Origin: Streptococcus infantis
GTDB lineage: Bacteria; Bacillota; Bacilli; Lactobacillales; Streptococcaceae
Direction of reading: 5' to 3'
DNA: 64,000 bases
Assembly: GCF_018499575.1 (NCBI RefSeq)
Contig: NZ_JAHDAP010000001.1
Location: 248,001 to 312,000, forward strand
The position numbers and the translations under genes were made by a program. Of the stretch, positions 18,238 through 26,712 are shown piece after piece. The notes under the pieces were generated by a model. The model was not told the origin of the DNA. It did no database searches and was given only the letters and a program-made list of their open reading frames with translations. Every line of letters starts with the position of its first letter. The stretch's first letter is position 1.

Positions 18238-18834
18238 TTATCCTCTCCGTTCCAAGATAAGATAGACAATCGCAAAGATGCAAATCAAGGCAGCTATGCT
18301 AATAAATATCTGACCCATGTAAAGAGTGAGAGACCCCATATACCCAATGATAACTGCTAGGATCATCAGTGCGCCTAGTATAAAAACAAACATTAAGCTA
18401 GCTGCCTTTGCTAAATTAGCATAAAAGCGTTCGTCCGGAGTTTCCTTGACATTTTTCAAAGAGAAAAAACCAAATACAATCACTTCAATAACGAGGCCAA
18501 TTCCCAATATCCATTCTTTAATACCAGAACTTACGCTTGGGGTCGCAACCCAAATCCCTACTGTATAAAAAATGCTTGCTGCTAACACAAGTACCGTGTA
18601 AAGCTTAGCAGATAAGTCAAAAATAATCTTTCCCTTACCTTTCTGAATCTTATGAGTCCGTGGTTTCATATGTAGCCAGCTCCAAATAGCTATAATTTGA
18701 CCTGACACTGAAATACCAGTAATAACTAACTTGGGTCCCCAACTAAGATTAGAACCAAATAAAACAATAAAATCAATAAAGAGAGCTACGGCAATCACTG
18801 CAATGAGGCCACGCATTTTTTGACTTTTTTTCAT
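18238..18834 (-). CDS. Multi-pass membrane protein paired with an HTH regulator
   Basis: 198 aa from the ATG at 18834 (AAAGGAG upstream). About six hydrophobic segments arranged as three hairpins, with the charged stretch KPRTHKIQKGKGK and the loop LKNVKETPDERFYAN between them. Such membrane proteins commonly sit with small Cro/CI-like HTH genes in Firmicutes; the pair is presumed to sense something at the membrane and adjust its own expression, but the signal is not known. Confidence 0.75.
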   Translation of the reverse strand: MKKSQKMRGLIAVIAVALFIDFIVLFGSNLSWGPKLVITGISVSGQIIAIWSWLHMKPRTHKIQKGKGKIIFDLSAKLYTVLVLAASIFYTVGIWVATPSVSSGIKEWILGIGLVIEVIVFGFFSLKNVKETPDERFYANLAKAASLMFVFILGALMILAVIIGYMGSLTLYMGQIFISIAALICIFAIVYLILERRG

Positions 18835-18851
18835 GATAGACTCCTTTTTTG

Positions 18852-18907
18852 TGTTATAAATATATAACATTTAAATTTTATGTTATAAATATATCACATT
18901 TAAATTT
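18852..18907. repeat. Tandem 27-bp repeat with internal palindrome, candidate operator
   Basis: Two copies of a 27-bp sequence at 18852-18878 and 18881-18907 differ at one position only and repeat with a 29-bp period. Each contains GTTATAAATATATAAC (second copy ATCAC at the right end), a near-perfect palindrome GTTATA-N4-TATAAC. It sits 18 bp upstream of the membrane-protein/HTH operon, where an autoregulatory operator is expected. Confidence 0.7.
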
Positions 18908-19209
18908 GGAAAGCAAGAATTTATGTGTCAATGTGGCAATTATTTGAAAAAATTATTTAATAAAAGCCTTTGCTAGTTAAACAACTAAAGAATTCTTTGA
19001 AGCAATGTTTGGATAGTTTCGTTAATAGTATTTGTTGATAAAGAATTTTTGGAAAATCTAGATACTGTATGAATCTCTGCTTTTTTTCTTAGACTGTTAT
19101 AAAGTCTGTCAGAATAAGGTTTGTAGGTGTAGAAGTTAATTTTTTCTTTCTAATTTATCCCTATTAGTCTAAAAAATTTAAAAATTTTAAACTCTGTCAA
19201 GTTTTTTTC
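18908..19209. other. AT-rich intergenic region without visible gene
   Basis: About 300 bp between the divergent HTH operon and rpsP. No ORF with a ribosome site and no clear RNA gene were seen. It holds short A/T palindromes such as AAATTTAAAAATTT near 19170-19185. Confidence 0.5.
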
Positions 19210-19237
19210 TTGACACCTCTCAGAAATCTGCTATAAT
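19210..19237 (+). promoter_or_regulatory. Strong promoter of rpsP
   Basis: Perfect -35 TTGACA (19210-19215), 16-bp spacer, perfect extended -10 TGCTATAAT (hexamer 19232-19237). A small leader hairpin AAATAGC-TTA-GCTATTT follows at 19250-19266 and might stabilise the mRNA 5' end. Confidence 0.85.
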
Positions 19238-19303
19238 AGAACATGTGCTAAATAGCTTAGCTATTTCACCGAACTAAAAAATAAAAGAAAAGAGATATTA
19301 AAA

Positions 19304-19576
19304 ATGGCAGTTAAAATCCGTTTGACTCGTATGGGTTCTAAGAAAAAACCTTTCTACCGTATTAACGTAGCAGATTCACGTTCACCACGTGACGGACGTT
19401 TCATCGAAACAGTTGGAACTTACAACCCACTTGTTGAAGAAAACCAAGTAACTTTGAAAGAAGACCGTATTCTTGCATGGTTGGCTGATGGAGCTCAACC
19501 TTCAGATACAGTTCGCAACATCCTTTCAAAAGAAGGTGTATTGAAGAAATTCCACGATTCTAAATTCTCAAAATAA
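19304..19576 (+). CDS. rpsP: 30S ribosomal protein bS16
   Basis: 90 aa with the conserved start [19 protein letters not shown] and [13 protein letters not shown] component of the 30S body. It follows a very strong promoter with a 60-nt leader and is followed at 19 bp by khpA, a common Firmicute pairing. Confidence 0.97.
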   Translation: MAVKIRLTRMGSKKKPFYRINVADSRSPRDGRFIETVGTYNPLVEENQVTLKEDRILAWLADGAQPSDTVRNILSKEGVLKKFHDSKFSK

Positions 19577-19595
19577 GTTTAAAGTAGGTTGACAG

Positions 19596-19835
19596 ATGGA
19601 TACAATTGAAAATCTCATTATTGCAATTGTGAAACCTTTGATTTCACAACCAGATGCCTTAACTATCAAGATTGAAGATACACCAGAATTTTTGGAGTAT
19701 CATTTGGATCTTGACCAAAGCGATGTGGGTCGTGTAATCGGTCGTAAGGGTCGCACTATTTCTGCGATAAGAACGATTGTCTACTCTGTCCCAACTGAAG
19801 ACAAAAAAGTAAGAATCGTTATTGACGAAAAATAA
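19596..19835 (+). CDS. khpA: KH-domain RNA-binding protein KhpA
   Basis: 79 aa consisting of a single KH domain with the GxxG loop in VIGRKGRTI. In pneumococcus KhpA pairs with KhpB (Jag/EloR) to bind many RNAs and control cell elongation. Co-transcribed with rpsP; a terminator-like hairpin directly follows. Confidence 0.94.
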   Translation: MDTIENLIIAIVKPLISQPDALTIKIEDTPEFLEYHLDLDQSDVGRVIGRKGRTISAIRTIVYSVPTEDKKVRIVIDEK

Positions 19836-19836
19836 G

Positions 19837-19864
19837 AAAAGCGGGACATGGTCTCGCTTTTTTT
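19837..19864 (+). terminator. Terminator or attenuator between khpA and the MazG-like gene
   Basis: AAAAGCGGGA/TCTCGCTTTT hairpin followed by TTTTT. It lies between two same-strand genes only 42 bp apart, so it likely lowers but need not abolish expression of the next gene. Confidence 0.75.
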
Positions 19865-19877
19865 GCAAGGAGAAGGA

Positions 19878-20210
19878 ATGAGAGATTTAACAGTTAGACA
19901 ACTAGAGGAATACTTACTTGACCACTACCAACAATCTAGAACAGAAGAAGGACTTTTTATTAAGCTAGTAGAAGAAGTTGGAGAAGTTGCTGAGGTTTTA
20001 AATGGACGCTCTGGTCGAAAAGAAGGAGTTCAAGATTCAAACGAGGAATTGGCAAAAGAGTTGGCAGATATCATTCACTACACAGTTGCTATTGCAGCTA
20101 TAAATAATATTGATTTAACGAAGACCATTTTTGAGAAAGACAAAAAAGCAGCTATCAAGTATCAGCATGCACAAGATTTGGAAGGATTTTTAGAAAGAAA
20201 TCATCCATAG
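19878..20210 (+). CDS. MazG-like nucleotide pyrophosphohydrolase
   Basis: 110 aa from the ATG at 19878 (AAGGAG upstream). One MazG-type all-alpha NTP-PPase domain: LVEEVGEVAEVLNG gives the ExxE half and ELADIIHYTV the ExxD half of the metal site. Enzymes of this fold hydrolyse (d)NTPs to monophosphates and clean the pool of altered nucleotides. It lies behind the rpsP-khpA terminator and seems partly independent; no separate promoter is obvious. Confidence 0.82.
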   Translation: MRDLTVRQLEEYLLDHYQQSRTEEGLFIKLVEEVGEVAEVLNGRSGRKEGVQDSNEELAKELADIIHYTVAIAAINNIDLTKTIFEKDKKAAIKYQHAQDLEGFLERNHP

Positions 20211-20227
20211 TAGCCGTTTTCTCCAAC

Positions 20228-20256
20228 TTGAGAAAATCCCTATAACATGATAAAAT
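20228..20256 (+). promoter_or_regulatory. Promoter of rimM-trmD
   Basis: -35 TTGAGA (20228-20233), 17-bp spacer, extended -10 TGATAAAAT (hexamer 20251-20256). Confidence 0.7.
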
Positions 20257-20284
20257 AAAGGGAGAAATAGATACAGGAGATCAG

Positions 20285-20803
20285 ATGAACTATTTTAACG
20301 TTGGGAAAATTGTCAATACCCAAGGCTTGCAAGGTGAGATGCGAGTCTTGTCAGTGACAGATTTTACTGAAGAACGCTTTAAAAAAGGGGCAGAGTTAGC
20401 CTTATTTGATGAAAAAGATCAGTTTGTGCGAACAGTGGTCATTGCAAGCCACCGTAAACATAAAAACTTCGATATCATCAAGTTTAAAGATATGTACCAT
20501 ATCAATGATATCGAAAAATACAAGGGATACAGTCTGAAGGTTGCAGAGGAAAATCTCAATGACCTGGATGATGGTGAGTTTTACTACCACGAGATTATAG
20601 GTTTAGAAGTCTATGAGGGAGATAACTTGATTGGAACTATCAAGGAAATTCTTCAGCCAGGCGCCAATGATGTCTGGGTAGTCAAACGAAAAGGCAAACG
20701 AGATCTACTCTTACCTTATATCCCACCTGTAGTTCTCAATATAGATATTCCTAATAACCGTGTGGATGTTGAACTCTTAGAAGGGTTAGACGATGAAGAT
20801 TGA
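20285..20803 (+). CDS. rimM: Ribosome maturation factor RimM
   Basis: 172 aa. N-terminal beta-barrel ([17 protein letters not shown]) and C-terminal PRC-barrel (about 95-170; [19 protein letters not shown]). It assists 16S 3' domain assembly and binds uS19. Overlaps trmD by 11 bp, the usual conserved order. Confidence 0.96.
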   Translation: MNYFNVGKIVNTQGLQGEMRVLSVTDFTEERFKKGAELALFDEKDQFVRTVVIASHRKHKNFDIIKFKDMYHINDIEKYKGYSLKVAEENLNDLDDGEFYYHEIIGLEVYEGDNLIGTIKEILQPGANDVWVVKRKGKRDLLLPYIPPVVLNIDIPNNRVDVELLEGLDDED

Positions 20804-21512
20804 TATTTTAACTCTTTTTCCAGAAATGTTCACACCCTTAGAACATTCCATCGTTGGTAAGGCTCGTGAAAAAGGACTCTTAGATATCCACTATCATAAT
20901 TTTCGTGACTACGCTGAAAAGGCACGTCATGTTGACGATGAACCCTACGGTGGCGGTCAGGGGATGTTGCTCCGAGCGCAACCCATCTTTGACGCCTTTG
21001 ATGCCATTGAAAAAAAGAACCCGCGCGTGATTCTCTTAGACCCTGCTGGGAAGCAGTTTGACCAGGCTTATGCGGAGGATTTGGCGCAAGAAGAAGAACT
21101 TATCTTCATCTGTGGGCACTATGAGGGTTATGATGAGCGGATTAAGACCTTGGTAACCGATGAGATATCTCTTGGAGATTATGTCTTGACTGGTGGAGAA
21201 CTAGCAGCAATGACCATGATTGATGCGACGGTTCGCTTGATTCCAGAAGTTATCGGCAAGGAAGCTAGTCACCAAGATGATAGCTTTTCATCAGGACTCT
21301 TGGAATATCCTCAGTACACAAGACCTTACGATTTTCGCGGCATGTTAGTCCCAGATGTACTCATGAGTGGTCACCATGAGAATATTCGACAATGGCGACT
21401 CTATGAGAGCCTTAAGAAAACCTACCAACGTAGACCCGATTTGCTGGACAACTATGAATTGTCAGCAGAAGAAGAAAAAATGTTAGCAGACATTAAAGAA
21501 AATAACAATTAA
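20793..21512 (+). CDS. trmD: tRNA (guanine-N1)-methyltransferase TrmD
   Basis: 239 aa SPOUT-class enzyme with the trefoil-knot SAM site: [24 protein letters not shown] and [13 protein letters not shown]. It makes m1G37 in tRNAs and prevents +1 frameshifting. Translationally coupled to rimM. Confidence 0.97.
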   Translation: MKIDILTLFPEMFTPLEHSIVGKAREKGLLDIHYHNFRDYAEKARHVDDEPYGGGQGMLLRAQPIFDAFDAIEKKNPRVILLDPAGKQFDQAYAEDLAQEEELIFICGHYEGYDERIKTLVTDEISLGDYVLTGGELAAMTMIDATVRLIPEVIGKEASHQDDSFSSGLLEYPQYTRPYDFRGMLVPDVLMSGHHENIRQWRLYESLKKTYQRRPDLLDNYELSAEEEKMLADIKENNN

Positions 21513-21524
21513 AAGGAGAAAACT

Positions 21525-21863
21525 ATGCAAGTAATTAAACGTGATGGACAAGTCGCTGATTTTGATCCAGATAAAATCTACCAAGCTATCCTTAAGGCGG
21601 CTCAAACAGTCTATGTATTGACTGACGATTTGCGCCAAAATCTAGCTCAAGTCACTAAAAAGGTTGTTTTGGATTTGGAAGAAGCAAAAGTAGAACGTGC
21701 CACCATCAGTATGATTCAATCAATGGTTGAGCACCGCTTACTTGGTGCTGGCTACATTACAATCGCAGAACACTATATCTCTTATCGTTTGCAACGTGAT
21801 TTGGAGAGAAGTGGTTACGGCGATCACATCGCTGTTCACCTTCATTTTGAACAAATTCGCTAA
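21525..21863 (+). CDS. Stand-alone ATP-cone domain protein
   Basis: 112 aa, nearly all of it one ATP-cone: VIKRDGQVADFDPDKIYQAI at the start and conserved helices to about residue 90. ATP-cones are normally N-terminal regulatory domains of ribonucleotide reductases or of NrdR, where they read the ATP/dATP ratio. Here neither the zinc finger of NrdR nor a reductase is attached. It sits 12 bp behind trmD with a good ribosome site. Its partner is unknown. Confidence 0.8.
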   Translation: MQVIKRDGQVADFDPDKIYQAILKAAQTVYVLTDDLRQNLAQVTKKVVLDLEEAKVERATISMIQSMVEHRLLGAGYITIAEHYISYRLQRDLERSGYGDHIAVHLHFEQIR

Positions 21864-21867
21864 GATA

Positions 21868-21904
21868 AAAAGAGTGAGATGATAGAAGCATCTCACTCTT
21901 TCTT
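21868..21904. terminator. Bidirectional terminator
   Basis: AGAGTGAGATG/CATCTCACTCT hairpin with T-rich flanks on both strands. It serves the ATP-cone gene and the convergent gene ending at 21893, whose 3' end lies inside it. Confidence 0.8.
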
Positions 21905-22213
21905 AAATCTTCTTTTTTGAGCCGTTTGGATAGTAGAAGGAACAAAAGTTACTCTTCGAATATCCGACACTCGAATAATACGGCTGACGTTTTTGGCGAA
22001 GTTTTTAACAATAATTTGTTGGCGGTCAGTATCATACTTAATAATATCGCCTGTAAAACTTGACTCAGCAAAAATGATGTGTACAGCTGTTTTTTTAGCT
22101 AAGGCTTCTTCAAGTTTAGCAATTAGGGGATCGCTTTTTTCAGGAATGGAATCTTCATGTCCATTGACAAAATCATGGACTTTTTGAAAAACCTGTTTTA
22201 ATAAATCTTTCAT
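21893..22213 (-). CDS. Conserved hypothetical protein
   Basis: 106 aa from the ATG at 22213 (GGGAGG upstream); a GTG/ATG further up at 22237 has no ribosome site. N-terminal half helical and acidic; the C-terminal half is a run of short beta strands (AVHIIFAES, TGDIIKYDTDRQQIIVKNF, SRIIRVSDIRRVTFV), reminiscent of Sm-like or YolD-like barrels. The last residues are basic. No family assigned; monocistronic. Confidence 0.65.
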   Translation of the reverse strand: MKDLLKQVFQKVHDFVNGHEDSIPEKSDPLIAKLEEALAKKTAVHIIFAESSFTGDIIKYDTDRQQIIVKNFAKNVSRIIRVSDIRRVTFVPSTIQTAQKRRFKKE

Positions 22214-22305
22214 TCCGGCCTCCCTTCTTTTAATCATTATATAAAAATTTTATGAAATCTACAAGATTTTTCGAATAATCAATTGAGAACAAAAAGGAGA
22301 AAAAC

Positions 22306-22521
22306 ATGGCAGAATTTACATTTGAAATTGAAGAACACTTGCTTACTTTATCTGAAAATGAAAAAGGATGGACCAAAGAAATCAATCGTGTCAGCTTTAA
22401 TGGTGCACCGGCGAAGTTTGACATTCGTAGCTGGAGTCCTGACCACACCAAGATGGGGAAAGGAATTACCCTCTCAAATGAAGAATTTCAAATCATGGTG
22501 GATGCTTTTAAGAATCAATAA
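22306..22521 (+). CDS. PC4/YdbC-family ssDNA-binding protein
   Basis: 71 aa. Matches the bacterial PC4-like family (YdbC of Lactococcus): a four-strand sheet with KEINRVSFNG, KFDIRSWSPDHTKMGKGITL and a final helix EEFQIMVDAFK. These proteins bind single-stranded DNA as dimers; the cellular role in streptococci is unclear. AAAGGAG precedes the start. Standalone gene between terminators. Confidence 0.82.
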   Translation: MAEFTFEIEEHLLTLSENEKGWTKEINRVSFNGAPAKFDIRSWSPDHTKMGKGITLSNEEFQIMVDAFKNQ

Positions 22522-22542
22522 ACTTTCATCTAAGATTCATTA

Positions 22543-22575
22543 AAAAGAGGCTAGGGGAAATCCCGGCCTCTTTTA
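22543..22575. terminator. Bidirectional terminator between PC4-like gene and bioY
   Basis: AAAGAGGC...GGCCTCTTT hairpin with T runs on both strands; overlaps the bioY stop codon. Confidence 0.8.
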
Positions 22576-23112
22576 TTTGCTTGAAAAATAAGCTTGTGTA
22601 CGAAGACGTTGGAGTAGTGGTCGGCTGATGAAGCTAATGGCTACAATTTTGGCAAGATCAGGTATGATAAAGGGAATAACACCGACAGCCAGTGCTTTAT
22701 CAAAAGGCATTCCAGCTAAGAAGTGGAGACTGAGAATACCACCGACAAAAACAAGTGAATCTCCCAAGAGATTTGCAAAGAAAATACGTAGGACACCACT
22801 ATTGGTGTGAATGAGATAGGAAGCAAGCCCTGCATAGACAAGATCGAACCAAAGATAACCAGCGCTTGGCCCTACCAAAACATGAAAACCAGCTCCTCCA
22901 CTAGCAAAAACCGGAATACCGATAGCACCCAGCAAGAGATAGAGACCAACAGAAAGAACGGCTTCCCTTGGTCTAAAAACAGTAGCAATGAGTCCAATCG
23001 CAAAGTTTTGCAGAGTAAATGGAACCGGCCCAATAGGTATACTAATTTGTGCCAATACCGCAATAAGAGCAGCCCCGATAGCTGGGATAGCGTAAATATG
23101 TGCTTTTTTCAA
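22573..23112 (-). CDS. bioY: Biotin ECF transporter substrate-binding protein BioY
   Basis: 179 aa, six hydrophobic segments. The family signature is visible as GPVPFTLQNFAIGLIATVF, then LGAIGIPVFASGGAGFHVLVGPSAGYL split over residues ~62-91. It binds biotin and works with the shared ECF module encoded elsewhere. Its promoter overlaps an inverted repeat that could be a biotin-responsive operator. Confidence 0.94.
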   Translation of the reverse strand: MKKAHIYAIPAIGAALIAVLAQISIPIGPVPFTLQNFAIGLIATVFRPREAVLSVGLYLLLGAIGIPVFASGGAGFHVLVGPSAGYLWFDLVYAGLASYLIHTNSGVLRIFFANLLGDSLVFVGGILSLHFLAGMPFDKALAVGVIPFIIPDLAKIVAISFISRPLLQRLRTQAYFSSK

Positions 23113-23114
23113 AA

Positions 23115-23173
23115 TAGTTAACCTCTTATATAAATTATAGTAACTATTATACTAGAAGAGAATCAAATGTCAA
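23115..23173 (-). promoter_or_regulatory. bioY promoter with candidate BirA-like operator
   Basis: On the minus strand -35 TTGACA (23168-23173), 16-bp spacer, -10 TATAAT (23146-23151). An inverted repeat TAGTTA (23115-23120) ... TAACTA (23141-23146) spans the transcript start; one side reads GGTTAACTA, similar to the TTAAC half-sites bound by BirA-type repressors. The regulator assignment is inference. Confidence 0.5.
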
Positions 23174-23221
23174 CCTGTTTTAAAATAAAAGGTTACAAAT
23201 CTGTAACGGCCGATTTAGAAC

Positions 23222-23251
23222 AAAAAAAGAGACCCAGAGGTCTCTTTTTAT
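23222..23251 (-). terminator. Terminator of gor
   Basis: AAAAAGAGACC/GGTCTCTTTTT hairpin immediately after the gor stop codon, T run on the minus strand. Confidence 0.85.
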
Positions 23252-23252
23252 T

Positions 23253-24599
23253 TTAACGCATAGTTACAAATTCTTCAGAACCTGTTGGATGGATAGCGAC
23301 AGTAGCATCAAAGTCAGCTTTTGTAGCTCCCATCTTGATAGCAACTGCAAAACCTTGAATCATTTCGTCAACTCCATAGCCGATACCATGAAGTCCAACT
23401 ACCTTTTCGTCTGCACCAGCTGTAACGAGCTTGAAGCGAGCTTCTTGGCGGTGACTAGTAACAGCAGAATACATAGAAGCAAATTTTGAAGTATAGACTT
23501 TGATGTTTTCTTGTCCATACTCTTTGATAGCTTCTTCCTCAGTCAGACCGACAGTTCCGATAGCTGGATGTGAAAAGACAACAGTTGGAATGGTTGTATA
23601 ATCCATTTTAGCATTGGTTTTGCCATTGAATAGTCTTTCTGAGAGAGTACGACCAGCTTTGATAGCGACAGGTGTTAGTTCTTTTTCGCCTGTAACATCT
23701 CCAAGAGCATAGATACCTTCAACGACTGTGTTCTGGTATTCATCAACTTGAATGAAACCACGTTCATTAAGTGTAACACCTGCTTTTTCAAGCTGAAGCC
23801 CTTCAACATTTGGACGGCGACCAGTTGCCCAGATAACTTGGCTAGCAGTATGAGTGCTACCGTCTTCAAAATGAATGGTAATGCCTTCTTCAGTTTCTTC
23901 AAGTTTAGCTGGAATCTTATGGGTGTGTAAGTTTAATCCAGTATTTGCCATTTCCTGAACCAGACTCTCAACGATATAGCTATCAAATCCACGTAGCGGA
24001 CGATCACGACGGACAAATAAATCTGTCTGAACACCAAGTGTATGGAGTACACCAGCCAATTCTACAGCAATGTAACCAGCACCTAGAATAGCTACTGATT
24101 CAGGCAACTCTTCCCAGGCGAAGACATCATCTGAGCTACCACCTAGTTCAGCACCAGGAATAGCAGGGATATGAGGATGAGCTCCAGTCGCAATCACAAT
24201 ATGCTTAGCGTGGATCAATTCACCATTAACGCTGACAGTATGAGCATCGACAAACTCGGCACGTCCTTCAATCAAATCAACCCCGTTACGCTTGAAGCTT
24301 CCATCGTAAGACGAGCGAGCACGATCAATATAGGCTTCACGATTCTGACGAAGTCTTGCAAAATTAAATTCGTTGTCAGTGCTTGTGAAACCATAGTCAG
24401 GTCCATATTTGTGGATACTCTCTGCAATTTGGGCTCCATACCACATGATTTTTTTAGGGACACAGCCGAGGTTGACACAAGTTCCACCTAATTTCTTTTC
24501 CTCAATAACTGCCACCTTAGCACCATGTTCACCAGCACGGTTCATGGTAGCAATACCCCCGCTGCCTCCACCGATGGCGATAATGTCATATTCTCTCAT
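23253..24599 (-). CDS. gor: Glutathione-disulfide reductase
   Basis: 448 aa pyridine-nucleotide disulfide oxidoreductase. FAD motif GGGSGG, redox pair GGTCVNLGC (C41, C46), NADPH-binding [11 protein letters not shown] followed by [14 protein letters not shown] end ALGDV, and the C-terminal catalytic HPTGSEE. Reduces GSSG with NADPH. Pneumococci import glutathione and keep it reduced with Gor for oxidative and metal stress. Divergent from the MacAB-like exporter, as in pneumococcus. Confidence 0.95.
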   Translation of the reverse strand: MREYDIIAIGGGSGGIATMNRAGEHGAKVAVIEEKKLGGTCVNLGCVPKKIMWYGAQIAESIHKYGPDYGFTSTDNEFNFARLRQNREAYIDRARSSYDGSFKRNGVDLIEGRAEFVDAHTVSVNGELIHAKHIVIATGAHPHIPAIPGAELGGSSDDVFAWEELPESVAILGAGYIAVELAGVLHTLGVQTDLFVRRDRPLRGFDSYIVESLVQEMANTGLNLHTHKIPAKLEETEEGITIHFEDGSTHTASQVIWATGRRPNVEGLQLEKAGVTLNERGFIQVDEYQNTVVEGIYALGDVTGEKELTPVAIKAGRTLSERLFNGKTNAKMDYTTIPTVVFSHPAIGTVGLTEEEAIKEYGQENIKVYTSKFASMYSAVTSHRQEARFKLVTAGADEKVVGLHGIGYGVDEMIQGFAVAIKMGATKADFDATVAIHPTGSEEFVTMR

Positions 24600-24778
24600 A
24601 AGAAAGCTCCTTTACTTGTTTTCTAGTCATATTCTATCTTTTTTTGAAAGTCAATGCAAAAATCTGCTACGTTTAAATTTCTTAAGAAAATGCTTGCAAA
24701 AATAAAAAAGAAGTTGTATTATATAACTAACACAACAATAAAAGATTTGGCGATTGTTTTTGGATAGTCAGAAAGCAA

Positions 24779-24807
24779 TTGTCCATTTTTAGGACTTGTG
24801 CTATAAT
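24779..24807 (+). promoter_or_regulatory. Promoter of the MacAB-like exporter operon
   Basis: -35 TTGTCC (24779-24784), 17-bp spacer, extended -10 TGCTATAAT (hexamer 24802-24807). Confidence 0.7.
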
Positions 24808-24838
24808 CTTAATATATGTTTATAAAAGAGGTATGGAT

Positions 24839-26026
24839 ATGAAAAAGAAGTCAAAAGCTAAGAAATGGCCCTTATTCACAGCTATAGGAGTTACGTCAGT
24901 TCTTGTAGTAGGAGCAGCTGCTGTCCTTCTATTGAGACAACCAAATCAAGCCGCAACACAAGATGAAACTGCAAAAATCGTTCTTGCCAAAGAGGGGTCA
25001 GTGGCTTCATCGGTTCTCTTATCTGGTACCGTAACAGCTCAAAATGAACAATATGTTTATTATGATGCTAGTAAAGGTGACTTGGATGAGGTTTCGGTCT
25101 CTGTCGGAGATAAGGTAAGTGAAGGCCAAGCTCTTGTTAAGTATAGTAGTACTGAAGCTCAGGCTGCCTATGATGCTGCCAGTCGTGCAGTTGCGAAAGC
25201 TGACCGTCATATCAATGAATTGAATGAGGCTCGAAATACCGCCGCAGCAACACCTGTGCTCCCTCAAGCAGGTATTGAAGGTGCTACGGACCAAACCCAA
25301 GCACAATCTTCTACATCAGCTACAGCTTCTATCGATTCACAAATCAGTGACGCGCGTGATGTTCGTGCAGATGCAGTGGCACAACTTGAAAAAGCTCAAG
25401 CCCAGTTGAATGCTGCTACAGTATTGAGTACGGTGGAGGGAACAGTTGTTGAAGTGAATCGTAACGTTTCAAAATCTCCAACAGGAAATAGTCAAGTTTT
25501 GGTTCATATCGTAAGTAACGATAACTTGCAGGTCAAGGGAGAGCTTTCTGAGTACAACCTTGCCAATCTATCTGTAGGCCAAGAAGTCACTTTCACTTCC
25601 AAGGTTTACCCAGATAAAACTTGGAATGGTAAGATTAGCTATATTTCAAATTATCCAAAAAATAACAGTGAAGCAAGTAGTAGCTTAGCTGGTTCAAACA
25701 CAGGTTCTAAATACCCATATACAGTAGATGTAACTAGCGAAATTGGTGATTTGAAACAGGGCTTTACAGTTAGTGTCGAAGTGAAAAGTACTAGTAAGGC
25801 ATTACTTGTTCCGATTACCAGTATCGTCATGGAAGAAGATAAAAACTATGTTTGGATCCTTGACGAAAATCAAAAGGCCAAAAAAGTTGAAGTTGGATTG
25901 GGCAATGCAGATGCAGAAAACCAAGAAATCACATCTGGTCTGACAGATGGAGCAAAAGTCATCAGTAATCCGACAGCTTCCTTGCAAGAAGGAAAAGAGG
26001 TGAAGACTGATGAAGCAACTAATTAG
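24839..26026 (+). CDS. Membrane-fusion/adaptor protein of a MacAB-like exporter
   Basis: 395 aa from the ATG at 24839, 7 nt after AGAGG; an upstream start would add a spurious leader. One N-terminal membrane anchor (about 8-28), then the HlyD/RND-adaptor layout: barrel strands, a lipoyl-like half motif around VSVGDKVSEGQALVKY, an alpha-hairpin coiled coil (about 105-190, Ala/Gln-rich) and a beta-barrel with VKSTSKALLVPITSIV. In S. pneumoniae the equivalent gene (Spr0693 in R6) forms an assembly with the next two genes that exports antimicrobial peptides. Overlaps the ATPase gene by 17 bp. Confidence 0.9.
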   Translation: MKKKSKAKKWPLFTAIGVTSVLVVGAAAVLLLRQPNQAATQDETAKIVLAKEGSVASSVLLSGTVTAQNEQYVYYDASKGDLDEVSVSVGDKVSEGQALVKYSSTEAQAAYDAASRAVAKADRHINELNEARNTAAATPVLPQAGIEGATDQTQAQSSTSATASIDSQISDARDVRADAVAQLEKAQAQLNAATVLSTVEGTVVEVNRNVSKSPTGNSQVLVHIVSNDNLQVKGELSEYNLANLSVGQEVTFTSKVYPDKTWNGKISYISNYPKNNSEASSSLAGSNTGSKYPYTVDVTSEIGDLKQGFTVSVEVKSTSKALLVPITSIVMEEDKNYVWILDENQKAKKVEVGLGNADAENQEITSGLTDGAKVISNPTASLQEGKEVKTDEATN

Positions 26027-26711
26027 CCTCAAAAATATCTGCCGTAGTTATCGAAATGGTGATCAAGAACTTCAAGTCCTTAAAGACATTAACCTAGAAG
26101 TTCATGAGGGAGAATTCGTGGCTATCATGGGACCATCAGGTTCTGGTAAGTCCACCCTCATGAATACCATCGGTATGTTAGATACACCTACAAGTGGTCA
26201 GTATTTTCTAGATGGAAAAGAAGTAGCTGGTTTAGGTGAAAAACAATTAGCCAAAGTTCGAAATCAAGAAATCGGCTTTGTCTTTCAACAATTCTTTCTC
26301 TTGTCCAAAATGAATGCTCTACAAAATGTAGAACTTCCCTTGATTTATGCAGGAGTTTCAGCTTCTAAACGTCGCAAACTAGCAGAAGAATATCTGGAAA
26401 AGGTTGAACTGACCGAGCGTAGCCATCACTTACCATCAGAATTATCGGGTGGTCAGAAGCAGAGAGTAGCCATAGCGCGTGCTCTCGTTAACAATCCTTC
26501 GATTATTTTGGCAGATGAACCAACTGGAGCTCTTGATACTAAAACTGGAAATCAAATCATGCAACTCTTGGTTGAATTAAACAAAGAAGGAAAAACCATC
26601 ATTATGGTTACGCATGAGCCTGAAATTGCTGCCTATGCGAAACGTCAAATCGTCATCCGAGATGGTGTCATTTCGTCTGATAGTGGTATCGTAGAAAAGG
26701 AGGAAAACTAA
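26010..26711 (+). CDS. ABC transporter ATPase (MacB-type exporter, LolD family)
   Basis: 233 aa. Walker A GPSGSGKST (about 40-48), Q-loop FVFQQFFLL, signature LSGGQKQR, Walker B ILADEPTGALD and switch His in VTHEPE. The LolD/MacB type of ATPase powers mechanotransmission rather than direct substrate passage. Partner of the adaptor before and the permease after it. Confidence 0.93.
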   Translation: MKQLISLKNICRSYRNGDQELQVLKDINLEVHEGEFVAIMGPSGSGKSTLMNTIGMLDTPTSGQYFLDGKEVAGLGEKQLAKVRNQEIGFVFQQFFLLSKMNALQNVELPLIYAGVSASKRRKLAEEYLEKVELTERSHHLPSELSGGQKQRVAIARALVNNPSIILADEPTGALDTKTGNQIMQLLVELNKEGKTIIMVTHEPEIAAYAKRQIVIRDGVISSDSGIVEKEEN

Positions 26712-26712
26712 G

